64,000 nt of DNA from Timema cristinae. Lineage: Eukaryota > Arthropoda > Insecta > Phasmatodea > Timematidae. Both the position numbers and the translations under genes were made by a program. Positions 1 through 12,117 of the stretch are shown piece by piece. Numbering within the stretch: position 1 is the stretch's first letter; each line of letters begins with the position of its first letter. The DNA lies in the NCBI GenBank assembly GCA_039000515.1, contig JBCFYV010000012.1, forward strand, positions 122,224,605 through 122,288,604, read 5' to 3'. The notes below the pieces were generated by a model that was not told where the DNA came from, made no database searches, and saw only the letters and a list, made by a program, of their open reading frames with translations.

Positions 1-122
1 GCAGGTGATGTATTTACAGTGTCTATGGAGACACCAATGTGTTTCATTCTATAAGAAGCAGAAACCAGACACCCATCCCATGGTCATGGTGCGAGACGAC
101 CTGGGATAGGACAGGTAGTCTG

Positions 123-138
123 ATTGCGCATGCGCAAT
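123..138. promoter_or_regulatory. Perfect 16-bp palindrome with NRF-1-like core
   Basis: The sequence ATTGCGCATGCGCAAT is a perfect palindrome and contains the consensus recognised by NRF-1 (YGCGCAYGCGCR). No gene is recognisable downstream, so binding or promoter activity is inference. The rest of 1-528 holds no supported feature. Confidence 0.35.
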
Positions 139-528
139 GGGTCGCCACAAGGCGGCCATGTCCTCGACTACCTCGGACCTGAGTACAGTACACCTGTGAT
201 TTTCTGATGAATGAACAATTGGAGCACCTTCAAGAACATACAAGATATGGTTCTTACAGTCAACAGCGAGTGATCACCATTTACTATATTATTAGTGTTA
301 TCTCATAGGTATTATAAAAAGTTACAGCAGATCACATGACTTGACGTATGGATACCTTAAAGTAAATCTAATAGGCTATCTTTTTTTTCCTATCAGATAC
401 ATTCATTCGTAAGAAAATGGGAGTATATCTGCGACTTTGTCGCCAATATTTAGTCGGCCGTATTTCAATATAATTGGTTTACTTTGTATTTTATTCTTAC
501 GTTTAAAAACATTCTTCTTAAAGGGGAA

Positions 529-810
529 GGTGACCTTGTGGTCTAGGGGTAAGGTGTCAGACCTCTGTGCTAGGATGGTCCGGAGTTCAATCCTTGGTCC
601 CGGCACAGATTTATCTGATTACCAAACCCTTCCTTCACCTCTGACAAGACATCTTGTAAATGTGGGGAATGCCAGGCCTCCACCGTGGTTCGGATCCCAC
701 GTTAAACTGTAGGTCCTCCATTTCATCTCACAATCACCCTACCATTACACATTAGGGTAAGTGCGTATAGTCTGAACGGGTAGTAAGACGCGGTGCTAAT
801 AGTAATAATT
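529..810 (+). mobile_element. SINE-A, near full length (tRNA-derived)
   Basis: The copy starts with a tRNA-like head: box A is near 539-552 (TGGTCTAGGGG pattern) and box B near 585-597. A unique body of about 170 bp follows. It ends in the tail shared by SINE-A and SINE-B (GGGTAGTAAGACGCGGTGCT) and a TAATAGTAATAAT run. At least eight other copies in this window align end to end or in part. No clear target-site duplication was seen. Short ORFs here are accidental. Confidence 0.85.
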
Positions 811-1494
811 ATAAGAAGGAAACATGGCTGATCTAAAAAATTGTTGATCTAAACAAACAACAAAGTTTGCGAGAAACTGGCTCCGAGCGATGAGATGGCT
901 GCCACGGGGAGTAACAAAGAGAGCCAGCCGTGACCAAAGCCCACCGAGAGCTCTTCTGTCACCGGAAGGTACAGGAAGTGCTCGCGCAGTTAAATAACCC
1001 CAGAGAAGGTTCGGCAAGAGTAGTCAAGCCGAGACACTCAACCTAATTACACACTCCTTATGATTGTGATCGATACAACCCGACGGCGAGACTGGAACGG
1101 ATAGGCTTATCAGACAAGAGGTTAGGTCAATCACAGCCCGCATCGGTGGGCAGGAGGACAAAGGTGCCGATTCTCATCTTGGTCCGGTACGCCATTGATG
1201 GATGGAAAGCGTGGTTCGAATACCAGCCAGTTGTGTTTTTCCTAAATGTCTTTCACGCAGATTTGGGTGCACTTTTCTAAATTATACCTTTCCACTTGGA
1301 TGTTATAACCAGCAAACAACACTATCCAGGCATGGTGTCAACATAAATGGGGGTTTTAAGAACCCGGGTGGCTAAAAGTCGTCTGTCCAAACTCGTTTAG
1401 AGAATCTTGATGTCATTTAGAGGCTCAGTTCGTCAAATAGTTTGTAGAGCAGGAATTCCTCCAGTAAGGCTCGTAGCAGCGGACGTGCGTGGAA
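811..1494. other. No gene; degenerate SINE-B fragment inside
   Basis: I see no coding region. Positions 1207-1310 hold a weathered plus-strand SINE-B piece: a box-B-like GGTTCGAATACC, then the typical 'TTTTTCCTAAATG' and 'GGTGCACTT' body motifs. Nothing else is recognised. Confidence 0.4.
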
Positions 1495-1564
1495 ATGATG
1501 TCTCCTCATTCTCCTCCTGATGTCTCCTCATTCTCCTCCTAATGTCTCCTCATTCTCCTCCTCC
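1495..1564. repeat. Short tandem repeat, 22-bp unit, 3 copies
   Basis: The unit TGATGTCTCCTCATTCTCCT plus two bases occurs three times with single-base changes and a CTC extension at the end. It is a pyrimidine-rich strand lying 100 bp before the large 32-bp array. Confidence 0.8.
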
Positions 1565-1660
1565 TGTTTAGAAGCTCTAGTAGCTATAGATTCCCATGGG
1601 GACTATTTTAGTTAGATAATATAATAGTTGTAAAATGCTACCCAATTTGTTGGAAATAAA

Positions 1661-2819
1661 AGTGTTCACCATCAGTGTTCACCATGGACACCCGTGTTTA
1701 CCATCAGTGTTCATCACAGACACCCGTGTTCACCATCAGTGTTCATCACAGACACCCGTGTTCACCATAGACACCCGTGTTTACCATCAGTGTTCACCAT
1801 AGACACCCGTGTTCACCATCAGTGTTCACCACAGACACCCGTGTTCACCATCAGTGTTCACCATAGACACCCGTGTTTACCATCAGTGTTCACCACAGAC
1901 ACCCGTGTTCACCATCAGTGTTCACCATAGACACCCGTGTTTACCATCAGTGTTCATCACATACACTCGTGTTTACCATCAGCGTTCACCATATACACCC
2001 GTGTTTACCATCAGTATTCACCACAAACACCAGCGTTCACCACAGACACCCGTGTTCACCATCAGTGTTCACCATAGACACCCGTGTTCACCATCAGTGT
2101 TCACCATAGACACCCGTGTTCACCATCAGTGTTCACCATGGACACCCGTGTTTACCATCAGTGTTCACCACAGACACCCGTGTTCACCATCAGTGTTCAC
2201 CATAGACACCCGTGTTTACCATCAGTGTTCATCACAGACACTCGTGTTTACCATCAGCGTTCACCATATACACCCGTGTTTACCATCAGTGTTCATCACA
2301 GACACCCGTGTTCACCATCAGTGTTCACCATAGACACCCGTGTTCACCATCAGTGTTCACCACATACACCCGTGTTCACCATCAGTGTTCAGCACATACA
2401 CCAGTGTTCACCATCAGTGTTCACCACAGACACCCATGTTGACCATCAGTGCTCACCACAGACACCCGTGTTTACCATCAGTGTTCACCATAGACACCCG
2501 TGTTCACCATCAGTGTTCACCATAGACACCCGTGTTTACCATCAGTGTTCACCATAGACAACCGTGTTTACCATCAGTGTTCATCACAGAACCCGTGTTC
2601 ACCATCAGTGTTCACCATGGACACCCGTGTTTACCATCAGTGTTCACCACAGACACCCGTGTTCACCATCAGTGTTCACCATAGACACCCGTGTTTACCA
2701 TCATGTTCATCACATACACTCGTGTTTACCATCAGCGTTCACCATATACACCCGTGTTTACCATCAGTATTCACCACAAACACCAGCGTTCACCACAGAC
2801 ACCAGTGTTCACCATCAGT
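1661..2819. repeat. Minisatellite, 32-bp unit, about 36 copies
   Basis: Units follow the pattern GTGTTCACCATCAGTGTTCA then CCATAGACACCC, with C/T, ATAG/ACAG and TCATCAC variants. Overlapping ORFs of 61-174 codons run through the array in several frames because the unit has few stops. They share one histidine- and serine-rich periodic translation and show no sign of coding. A block of about 150 bp is duplicated inside the array (see findings). Confidence 0.95.
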
Positions 2820-3603
2820 GAAAATACCCTGATCAAGACTAGTAAGAGAGTTCTGTGATGATCCAACCTTGCAAGTCACATGTATTCGTGGTGATCCAAA
2901 CCGTGACAGACCAGACTATACAACACCATGACACGTGTATCGGCAGATTATTTGCTTAACCCGCGGCATTCACTGGTGTCCCAAGTTGTTTTTTTCTGAA
3001 TGGCCTTGCTCTACTATGAGGGCTAGAGATAGCGTTTACAACAAATTACCCAGCGAATGGATACTTTTTTTGTACACACGTTTAGAAACATTACTTTAGG
3101 TTATCTAAGAATGGTTTTAATTATTTTTCTGCGGGTTCCCATAACCCATTCACGTACAAAAAAAAACTATATTTGTTCTCCGTTTCTATAGTAGGCTTAT
3201 TTAAAAAAACTATTATATATATAATTATAATTAATTATGAATGTATATATATATATATAATTATAATTAATTATGAATGTAAAACTTGAGATCTTAACTC
3301 ACATGACGGGAAGATATTTAGAGTGATCAAAAACTGTAATTAAGAAAAATATTTTTCCAAAAAAGGACTAAGCTGAATAGTTGGGGAGGTTACATAACGA
3401 AGAGTGTCATAGCCTGTCCTCATCACCAGACAGTCTTGGTATTAGATTGTCGCTGGTTACGGTGGACAAGGCATGAACGCGGTTCTAGATATTTCTTAAT
3501 TCACGCTGCGAGTTAGTGATTGGCAAACCCAATGGGAAGAAACCATTGGGAGGACCTAGAGGCAGATGGGAGAATAACATTTAGAATGGACCTGAAATAA
3601 ATA
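2820..3603. other. AT-rich spacer with a two-copy AT repeat
   Basis: No gene is seen. Positions 3212-3280 contain two copies of a roughly 40-bp AT-rich unit (TATATATATAATTATAATTA core) ending in ATGAATGT. The rest is unremarkable AT-rich sequence. Confidence 0.6.
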
Positions 3604-3790
3604 CGGTGTAATGAGATGGACTGGATAGAACTAACTCAAGATATGGATAGGATGTAGTGAGGTGGACTGGATAGAACTAACTCAAGATATGGATAGGGTG
3701 TAGTGAGGTGGACTGGATAGAACTATCTCAAGATAGGAATAGGATGTAGTGAGGTGGACTGGATATAACTATATCAAGATAGAAATAGGG
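3604..3790. repeat. Minisatellite, 46-bp unit, about 4 copies
   Basis: Each unit carries TGTAGTGAGGTGGACTGGAT followed by AGAACTA and CAAGATATGGATAGG. Divergence increases towards both ends, as expected for an old array. Confidence 0.85.
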
Positions 3791-4284
3791 GGCTTACTTT
3801 TTTAAGTGCGTCAATGAGCTTTCGAGTTCCTTAACGAGTGATGGCATGGGGTAAGTTTAATCATATATCATAATTATAATTTATAATAAAGTTAAAAGTA
3901 TTCTAATATTTAATTTGAAGTTGCAAATTTCCCATCGACAAACCGGGAGCGGACCCTTAAAAATTGTCTCCAACCTTATAGTTTACCAGACAGTCTGATA
4001 AAACGCGTAAGACTAATCTAAAAAAAAAACCTGGACCTCCACTTACCATTCGCTCTCGCGCTTCGAGAACTTGGGAGATTTCCTCGGACTCCTGGAACAA
4101 ATAAATATAACATTTACTCGTTAGTTACTCCATTGTATGATTGGAGTTATGCACAATTCAAATACAGACCCAATTGAAAGATGACATCAAAATAAGGAAT
4201 TCAAGCTACAATCCAAATTTCCTTGGTATGGTACTTCATATTCTGCACACTTATCAGGGTGTCTTCCTATACACTAGAGTCGCG
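3791..4284. other. No feature recognised
   Basis: An AT-rich stretch with no open frame of note, no tRNA-like head and no repeat that recurs elsewhere in the window. Confidence 0.5.
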
Positions 4285-4321
4285 ATTATCCGGCCTAAGG
4301 CGGCATTCCGGGCCGGATAAT
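4285..4321. mobile_element. Small inverted repeat, possible pogo/Tigger-type remnant
   Basis: ATTATCCGGCC (4285-4295) and its exact reverse complement GGCCGGATAAT (4311-4321) face each other across 15 bp. Motifs like CGATTATCCGG are typical of pogo/Tigger terminal repeats, so this may be the residue of a nearly fully deleted element. The family call is inference from the motif alone. Confidence 0.35.
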
Positions 4322-4535
4322 ACGGAATCCTAGTATACATAATTTTCCACAATGGCTTTGCCTACTCTTTGAATATTTTCACAGACCATTTAATTTTGTT
4401 TTAATATATAGGCCTACTATCCATTTTCTGATTGCAATGTAAAATAGGAATACGGTAATTGTATGGGGAAAGTAAAATTAAACGAGAAATACATTTTTAA
4501 AATACATTTTCAAAATAAAATATTCTATAGTAAAG

Positions 4536-6172
4536 ACTCTCTTTGCTTGTTGTGGGCTCCGCCACCAAACCCCCCGAGAATGTAAACTAATGTAATTCCT
4601 GCATTGTTTTGAACGTTGATTTATTTTTACAATTTTATGATTCTAGCTGTCTCATAAGTGTGTCAGATAATTTAAATATGTGGAGAAAATACGCAAAATG
4701 TACCTACAATCAAAAAATCTAGCTCTGGTACAATCAGTTTTTCTCATAGGTCTTACCGTTTAGTCACAAGAGACTTCCAGAGAAAGGTCCGCACCGACTT
4801 TAAAGTTGCTCCGCCATTTTGAATTTTGAATTTTTAGGAATTTTCTCGTCGGTTACAGGCTAGGAGCTATAAGTTTGCCAAATTTTAAGTTTCTAGCTCA
4901 TCTGGAAGTGGGTAAACATTAATGTCAGTGAGTGAGTCAGCCATGTGGCTTTATAGTGGTATAATGAGATACGGATGAGGGTTAAACTTGAAAAAATGTA
5001 CCTACATTAGTAAGAGTGTAAAACCATTAAAGAAAGTATGAGTGTACCTTGAATGCGAATATATCTCCGACCTTCCTTTGCCATCTACGACCCATACGAA
5101 ACGAGACTAACGCCTTTGTTACGCGTGTCTGGAGAATACACGATAATCAACTCGAGACGCCTCACTCATCTTTAACCGACAGAAGCTTTCGTTTAACCTA
5201 AAATAACAAGTTCGCCTTGAATTTGTCCTGGTCCCTTCACGGAATCGCTTAAGGCGCGTTTTAATTTAGTTTTTTTTTTTCTTCCTTCACTGCGGTTGTT
5301 CATATTCGTTGACCTTTTATTGACTAAAGGCTGTGTAATCTCCAGCAGCGAGAGGCTTGGTGGGTTAAGTAACGTTAGACAACCCCCACCTTGGGAAGAG
5401 TCTCGGCTTGGAGACGTTTCAATCAGCGCACTCACAGTAATGACTCAGTGACTCTCTTGAGGTGTGTGGGAGATACGGAGCACGTGAGAGATTTGTAAGA
5501 GAGAAAACTAAATCTACTGTAGGGTGGGAGGTAACAGCTACCAGAAGGTCCATTGCAAAGATTGACTGCAAGTTACTAATGCCAACCCGCTTGGTCTAAC
5601 GCGCTACTCTCGTGATAAACTATGTGATGTTACTGTTCGTTGTTTACATCGGTAGTCATCATCGTAGTTTTACAGTTCACGGTTCATACCTCGCGGAGGG
5701 CAACACGTTTATAATATCATTTGTTTCTAGAGACTGACTCACCACTTACGAGGATTAGTTCACTTTGGATCTTTTTATCAGTTTATAATTTAAATCACGC
5801 TTGTAACTCTAATCAAGTGTTTATTCAGCGGTATTGGTGTACTGGACATTATACCACTATAAAGCCCCATGACTGACTCACTCACTGACATTCATGTTTA
5901 CCCACCTCCAGATGAGCTAGAAACTTGTCATTTGGCAAACTTATAGCTTCTAGCCTGTAACTGACGAGAAAATTTCAAAACTTTAAAAATTAATTTTAAC
6001 CTCAGAAAAAAATTATAAATGTCAGAGAAACTTTAAAGTTGGTGCGGACCTTTCTTTGAAAGTCTCTTGTGGCTAAACGATAAGACCTATCAAAAAACGG
6101 CTCTGGAATTAGATTAGTTTACATCCACATGGAAAGAAAACTCACTGGGGGCCCCAACGAGCAAAGCGAATT
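4536..6172. mobile_element. Long-inverted-repeat DNA element, about 1.6 kb, non-autonomous
   Basis: The outer 430 bp on the left (about 4536-4970) and 330 bp on the right (about 5843-6172) are imperfect reverse complements. Examples are GATGAGCTAGAAACTTG at 5913 against CAAGTTTCTAGCTCATC-like sequence near 4890, and CACTATAAAGCC near 5850 against GGCTTTATAGTG near 4950. The extreme ends pair as (C/T)TTTGCT(T/C)GTTG. The left arm carries about 120 bp of extra sequence. The roughly 870-bp interior has no recognisable transposase. I cannot define the target duplication or the superfamily. Confidence 0.7.
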
Positions 6173-6203
6173 AGTATATATATATATATATTATATATAT
6201 GCA
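6173..6203. repeat. TA microsatellite
   Basis: A short TATATA run abuts the right end of the long-inverted-repeat element. It may mark an AT-rich insertion target. Confidence 0.7.
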
Positions 6204-6511
6204 GGAGAGCCGGACCAGTGGTAAGACACGTATAACGATATTAAAAAACACTTTAGCCTGTCCTGTTATCCGTGTTTTCTACAGAGAGCGTATATTCTTG
6301 ATAAAGCACATCTTGGCATCAGCTGGTAGGAGGCTCGACGCCGGCACCTTACACCAGAGGGCGTCTACCCTCGTGACTAACGCGCAGTCATGTTACGTGG
6401 ACCTGCAGTAACCTCGCAATAACGGTCGTTACCAAACCGGTCCATTGAGACAGAAACAAGCAAGAGACGGAGAGGAGGGTATCCACGAATATCCGCATTT
6501 ATCTATATATT

Positions 6512-6712
6512 AGCACCGCGTATCACTACCCGTTCAGGTTATACGCCTAAGTACTATTTACGCTAGTGGGTTAGGAATTTGGAAGGTTGAATTTAGAGGA
6601 ATTGAACCCATATGTGTAGAGGGAGAGTGGAAAACCATTTAGGGAAATTCACCCCCCACTTCAACCGACAGAGATTCGAACCTCGATCTCCCCGTCCTCG
6701 GCAGTCTGGACT
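6512..6712 (-). mobile_element. SINE-B, 5' end degraded
   Basis: Read on the minus strand, it ends in the shared tail (here CCTGAACGGGTAGTGATACG). It carries the 'GGTTTTCCACTCTCCCTC' body and a box-B-like TTCGAATCT. The tRNA head is recognisable only as far as the GACTGCCGAGGACGGGGAGA stretch and breaks up beyond about 6712. Confidence 0.75.
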
Positions 6713-6959
6713 TTAGTTGTAGAACCTGACGAAACAAGACTCTTTGATAGTCCGAAACATCGATGTAGGGATATTGTGAATATTGTATATGAAGGAGGTT
6801 GGTCGAGTCTCTTGTCTCCATGAAAGTATCGCTAACTAAACAGCACTGGGCCCTTGTCTACCCCTGCCTGACTACTACCCGGCAGACAGAGAAGAAAGTG
6901 AAAACTACCTGCAACAGGTTCCTCACACACAGGAAGAAAGGAACACGGAGCTAACTATA

Positions 6960-7500
6960 CTCTTACCTACGCCAGAGAGGTGCTGATTAACAGAAAACAA
7001 GGCTCATTGCAAGCAATGGCTGAAAATAACTAATGTCAACCTAGTCAAAAATAACTATTATTTGCTTCCTAATATTATATTATCAAACAATTGTAAAAAT
7101 ACTTCGCTAGGAACTACTGTATAATAGATGTTTAGTAAATCATTGGAAGAACGAAATGTATCAATTAGAATTATGTTGTTTTGTTTTGCAATTGTGGCAA
7201 CAAGAGGTATTATAAACTTAGTACAAGAAATAATAAACTAAAAATTAGGATTATCACACTATCTTCTTATAGCTGGCCACCAAAAAAAATTAAAGAATTA
7301 TTAGGCCTATAGCCTAAAGAACGAGCCGTACAAAATAATAATTTCAATCTATTTTGTAAACAGTTCATAAACACAACCAAAGACAGTTTGTATGACGTCA
7401 TCCATCACCCCTCCTTGTTTCAGCTGGTTCGCCATCTTAATTTAAGAAGAGAACGCGTAGTTCTTTTTTAAAAAGATTTTATAAGTAGATCCCAGACGCC
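6960..7500 (+). repeat. Dispersed repeat L, copy 1
   Basis: This stretch is homologous, in opposite orientation, to 19190-19990. Shared landmarks are ACTAATGTCAACCT, ATCTTCTTATA, CAGTTTGTATGACGTCA and GGTTCGCCATC followed by GAGAACGC. Each copy includes a TGACGTCA site (here 7393-7400). A piece like its beginning (CATTGCAA... ACTAATGCCAACCC) also occurs at about 5550-5588 inside the long-inverted-repeat element. No ends or coding content are defined. Confidence 0.65.
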
Positions 7501-7639
7501 ACTTCAACATACACAAAAAAAAGCATCTAAACTGTTATTTTATTAGTTAGTGTCTCAATCGTGTAGAATGGTCAAGTAAAAGAAAAATAATTAATTAATT
7601 TAAAAAAGTTTGTTGTGAAAGTTTCTACTGTCAAAAATA

Positions 7640-7870
7640 ACAACTAAACACATGGTCTTACATATCATATGTTTGGTCGAATGGATACATTGCAACATTA
7701 CCTAGCTGTCGGTTACTAACTCTCCTATCGTAGATAGGGTATAGAACCGCGCCCACAGGCTGTGACCGACAGTAGAACTGGTCAAACAGAGCTTCGAACC
7801 AAGGAAAGAAATGCTCCACCAGCTGAGATACACAGTGGTTTGATGCATTGTTTATCAAACCATGGTCCAT
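7640..7870 (-). mobile_element. Degenerate tRNA-like SINE, possibly SINE-C
   Basis: On the minus strand there is a box-A-like CTCAGCTGGTGGAGC, then a box-B-like TTGGTTCGAAGC about 15 bp later. This resembles the head of the copy at 9411. Spacing and body are too eroded for a firm family call. The 70-codon ORF here is not supported as a gene. Confidence 0.35.
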
Positions 7871-8261
7871 GACGGCCTGTCAAATGGTCCGTAGGATCAG
7901 AGTAATAAAAATAATAATTAAATAATGTTAGTCGCAAATATTACAAAAATTAGAACTATTAAATATCCATACTATGCTGTAATCATTCTTAAAGCTCAAA
8001 AAAAAAACCTCCATACTTAATTCATCCTCACTAACTTTCTCCACACTTCGCTGTCCTCACTGCCTTCATTCAACAACATCCATACATCGACGAGTCAATA
8101 AATTAACTTTTGTCTTGCAATTATAGTCCTTAAATGGAATTGCCTGGTAATCTGTTTCCTCCCTACCCCCCCTCTGCCCCTCCAGAGGGCCACGGTAGTT
8201 CTCCAGAACGTAAAGCTTCCATCTGGTGTTCATTCATCAGCACAACTCTGAGGAACACTGG
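7871..8261. other. No feature recognised
   Basis: AT-rich in its first half and pyrimidine-rich near 8150-8200. No open frame, tRNA-like or repeated sequence was recognised. Confidence 0.5.
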
Positions 8262-9325
8262 TTTAGTGTGTCCTGTCTAGCCCAGTGATTGGTCTGGACA
8301 AAGTGTTTTGTTTGTTAGTTTAGCGTGTCCTGTCTAGCCCAGTGATTGGTCTGGACGATGTGTTTTGTTTGTTAGTTTAGCGTGTCCTGTCTAGTGTTTT
8401 GTTTGTTAGTTTAGTGTGTCCTGTCTAGCCCAGTGATTGGTTTGGACAAAGTGTTTTGTTTGTTAGTTTAGCGTGTCCTGTCTAGCCCAGTGATTGGTCT
8501 GGACGATGTGTTTTGTTTGTTAGTTTAGCGTGTCCTGTCTAGTGTTTTGTTTGTTAGTTTAGTGTGTCCTGTCTAGCCCAGTGATTGGTCTGGACGATTT
8601 GTTTTGTTTGTTAGTTTAGCGTGTCCTGTCTAGTGTTTTGTTTGTTAGTTTAGTGTGTCCTGTCTAGCCCAGTGATTGGTCTGGACGATGTGTTTTGTTT
8701 GTTAGTTTAGCGTGTCCTGTCTAGCCCAGTGATTGGTCTGGACAAAGTGTTTTGTTTGCTAGTTTAGCGTGTCCTGTCTAGCCAGTGATTGGTCTGGACG
8801 ATGTGTTTTGTTTGTTAGTTTAGCGTGTCCTGTCTAGTCCTGTGATTGGTCTGGACGATTTGTTTTGTTTGTTAGTTTAGCGTGTTCTGTCTAGTGTTTT
8901 GTTTGTTAGTTTAGTGTGTCCTGTCTAGCCCAGTGATTGGTCTGGACAAAGTGTTTTGTTTGTTAGTTTAGCGTGTCCTGTCTAACCCAGTGATTGGTCT
9001 GGACGATGTGTTTTGTTTGTTAGTTTAGCGTGTCCTGTCTAGCCCTGTGATTGGTCTGGACGATTTGTTTTGTTTGTTAGTTTAGTGTGTCCTGTCTAGC
9101 CCTGTGATTGGTCTGGACGATTTGTTTTGTTTGTTAGTTTAGCGTGTTTTGTCTAGTGTTTTGTTTGTTAGTTTAGCGTGTCCTGTCTAGTGTTTTGTTT
9201 GTTAGTTTAGCGTGTCCTGTCTAGCCCAGTGATTGGTCTGGACGATGTGTTTTGTTTGTTAGTTTAGCGTGTCCTGTCTAGCCCAGTGATTGGTCTGGAC
9301 GATGTGTTTTGTTTGTTAGTTTAGC
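8262..9325. repeat. Minisatellite with two unit lengths, 57 and 34 bp
   Basis: The long unit runs TTTAGCGTGTCCTGTCTAGC, CCAGTGATTGGTCTGGACGA, TGTGTTTTGTTTGTTAG. The short unit lacks the central 23 bp containing CCAGTGATTGGTCTGGACGA. Short units recur as single insertions among long ones, so an internal deletion has been copied by array expansion. The last unit runs into TTTAGCACCGCGT, resembling the SINE tail read in reverse. Confidence 0.95.
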
Positions 9326-9410
9326 ACCGCGTAAATATGTTAGAGCGAGTTTATGAATCCAAAGAAGATGTCGAGAAGAATTCCTGTTAAAAGTGAGGTT
9401 TCTAAGAATA

Positions 9411-9570
9411 TTCCGACACCTTAGCTCAGTCGGTAGCGGGTCTGTCTACTGAGCTAAAATGTCCCTGGTTCGAATACCTGCATATACCTAAACTACACGT
9501 ATCATTGGTAAATGTTGGTTTCCCCTTTCATTTTGATAAATTAACGGCAGGAAATTGGATGCTGTGTCTG
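9411..9570 (+). mobile_element. SINE-C (tRNA-derived)
   Basis: The tRNA-like head has box A in TTAGCTCAGTCGGTAG and box B in CTGGTTCGAATACC. The body motifs ATCATTGGTAAATG, TTTCCCCTTTCA and GATAAATTAACGGC recur in the minus-strand copy at 22468 and in part at 52711. The head is too diverged to be a working tRNA. No shared SINE-A/B tail is present. Confidence 0.65.
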
Positions 9571-10801
9571 TTCTAGATTTTGCCAGGCTCAAGTACCGAT
9601 GGACAGTTAGTTAGTAAATAATATAAATAGGCAATAAATATTTGAATACATATTTTATTCAAAGCATGAGTTAATTATTAATTACTAACACTAGGTTACT
9701 GTAATTTACCCTGACCAAACATAATGTGTCAGTCACATTTCCGAGAATTTCAGAGATACTTTAAGGGTTCCTCTGTGCAAAAAAACAAGTTGGGAATCAC
9801 TCACTAACTTTAATTAACAGGGTGAGGGAGGACAAATTAAAATAAAGTGCCGCTTAGTTCACCTGGGGGGTGGGTGGGGGTGGTAATAGCGCACCTGCAT
9901 CCCTCTGGAAAAGGTTTGAAAATAATTCACCCGTATCCCTTTGGTCTCTTTAAAATTATAAAGTAAGAAAAACCACTCCAAAGGGAATGTGTTTGTTGTG
10001 AAAAATTGCCACCACTTTCGAATGACAATATAAAAAAGGATTAGCTTGGATGTGATTTCTTTATCAGGCTAAGATTAAACTGAACTTTATCTTAGTAAAG
10101 TATTTATTTAACGTCATTACTGCACTGAACAAGGTGATCACGTGATCTGATATCGCACGTGCTGCTATTTCACTTCATAGGAAACTGGGATGACTAAAAT
10201 TTGACCTTCGATTAAGACCGGCGTGGAATATTTACGGTCCCGAATAAGATTCGGTGAATTTAATGAAAAATATGTTTTCTCTCGAAGGGAATTAATTACC
10301 CGGCGCGTGACGACACCTGAGCTTCTTCCAAAAGGGCTGTTTACGAATATTTTGATTCCAGAACATTCTCTAAGAAACGGAATGCAGCCGTCTTTTGTCC
10401 CTCCTCCCTTGTCTCCTGAGAAGATTTCACCTGGGTGGCTGACAGACACAGAAGGATGTATCACCACGTAGACATTTATTGCTAAAGATAGTGTTAAGGG
10501 AATTTTTAATGTTATCTTATTAGACCATATTGATTATCTCTATTAATTAATCAAAGGGATGTATAAAATATAATCATTACAAGCCACTCAAGTCCCCTAA
10601 AAATGAGCCTGTGGGCGAGGGTTTGATCCTGGGAGGAGGCATGCCTGCGACTGCTTGGAGCGTAGCACGGTGAGTCTGTGACGTCATTGTCACAAGTGAA
10701 GCGTGCACACCTCTACTCGGGGAGATCTGCCACAGTCGACTAAACATCGAGGTGAGGCTGCCTATAATCCCAACGTGTTAATATTGTACCCCTCCGCCTG
10801 G
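9571..10801. other. No gene recognised; G-rich run and CRE site inside
   Basis: The G-rich stretch at 9864-9884 (GGGGGGTGGGTGGGGG) could form a G-quadruplex. A TGACGTCA lies at 10679-10686. Two overlapping opposite-strand ORFs near 10165-10471 (100 and 82 codons) match nothing I know and overlap almost fully, so at most one could be real. Confidence 0.4.
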
Positions 10802-12117
10802 CTAGAGCAAGGTATAGCTTGACCATAGTGCACTCATCTATAGCAAGGTACAGCTCGACCATAGTGCACTCATCTATAGCAAGGTACAGCTCGACCATAA
10901 TACACATCTATAACCAGGTACAGCTCGACCATAGTACACTCATCTATAACCCGGTACAGCTCGACCATAGTACACTCATCTATAACCAGGTGCAGCTCGA
11001 CCATAGTACACTCTTATAAAGCCAGGTACAGCTCAACCATAATACACTCATCTATGACCCGGTGCAGCTTGACCATAGTACACTCATCTATAGCCAGGTA
11101 CAGCTCGACCATAATACACTCATCTATGACCCGGTGCAGCTTGACCATTGTACACGCATCTATAACCAGGTACAGCTCGACCATAGTACACTCATCTATA
11201 ACCAGGTACAGCTCGACCATAGTACACTCATCTATAGCCAGGTACAGCTCGACCATAGTACACTCATCTATAGCCAGGTACAGCTCGACCATAGTACACT
11301 CATCTATACCAGGTACAGCTCGACCATATACACCATCTATAGCCAGGTACAGCTCAAACCATAGTACACTCATCTATAACCAGGTACAGCTCGACCATAG
11401 TACATCATCTATAACCAGGTACAGCTCGACCATAGTACACCATCTATAACCAGGTACAGCTCGACCATAGTACACTCATCTATAGCCAGGTACAGCTCGA
11501 CCATAGTACACTCATCTATAACCAGGTACAGCTCGACCATAGTACACTCATCTATAACCCGGTACAGCTCGACCATAGTACACTCATCTATAACCGGTAC
11601 AACTCGACCATAGTACACTCATCTATAACCAGGTACAGCTCGACCATAATACACTCATCTATAAACCCGGTACAGCTTGACCATAGTACACTCATCTATA
11701 ACCCGGTACAGCTCGACCATAGTACACTCATCTATAGCCAGGTACAGCTCGACCATAGTACACTCATCTATAGCCAGGTACAGCTCGACCATAGTACACC
11801 CATCTATAAGCCAGGTACAGCTCGACCATAGTACACTCATCTATACCCGGTACAGCTCGACCATAGTACACTCATCTATAACCAGGTACAACTCGACCAT
11901 AGTACACTCATTATAACCGGTACAGCTCGACCATAGTACGCTCATCTATACCCGGTCAACTGACCATAGTACACTCATCTATACCCGGTCAGCTCGACCA
12001 TATACACTCATCTATAACCAGGTACAGTTCGACCATAGTACACCATCTATACCGGTACAGCTCGACCATAGTACACTCATCTATAGCCAGGTACAGCTCG
12101 ACCCTAGTACACTCATC
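10802..12117. repeat. Minisatellite, 36-bp unit, about 36 copies
   Basis: The unit is CTATAACCAGGTACAGCTCG followed by ACCATAGTACACTCAT. Variants include AGCC/ACCC/ACCA and one-base deletions. The deletions become more frequent after 11300 and shift the frame. ORFs on both strands reflect a unit length divisible by three and are not genes. Confidence 0.95.

Noticed and set aside
10165..10471. Paired 100- and 82-codon ORFs as overlapping genes
   Set aside because: They are antisense to each other over almost their whole length, show no domain, and no promoter or splice context supports either.
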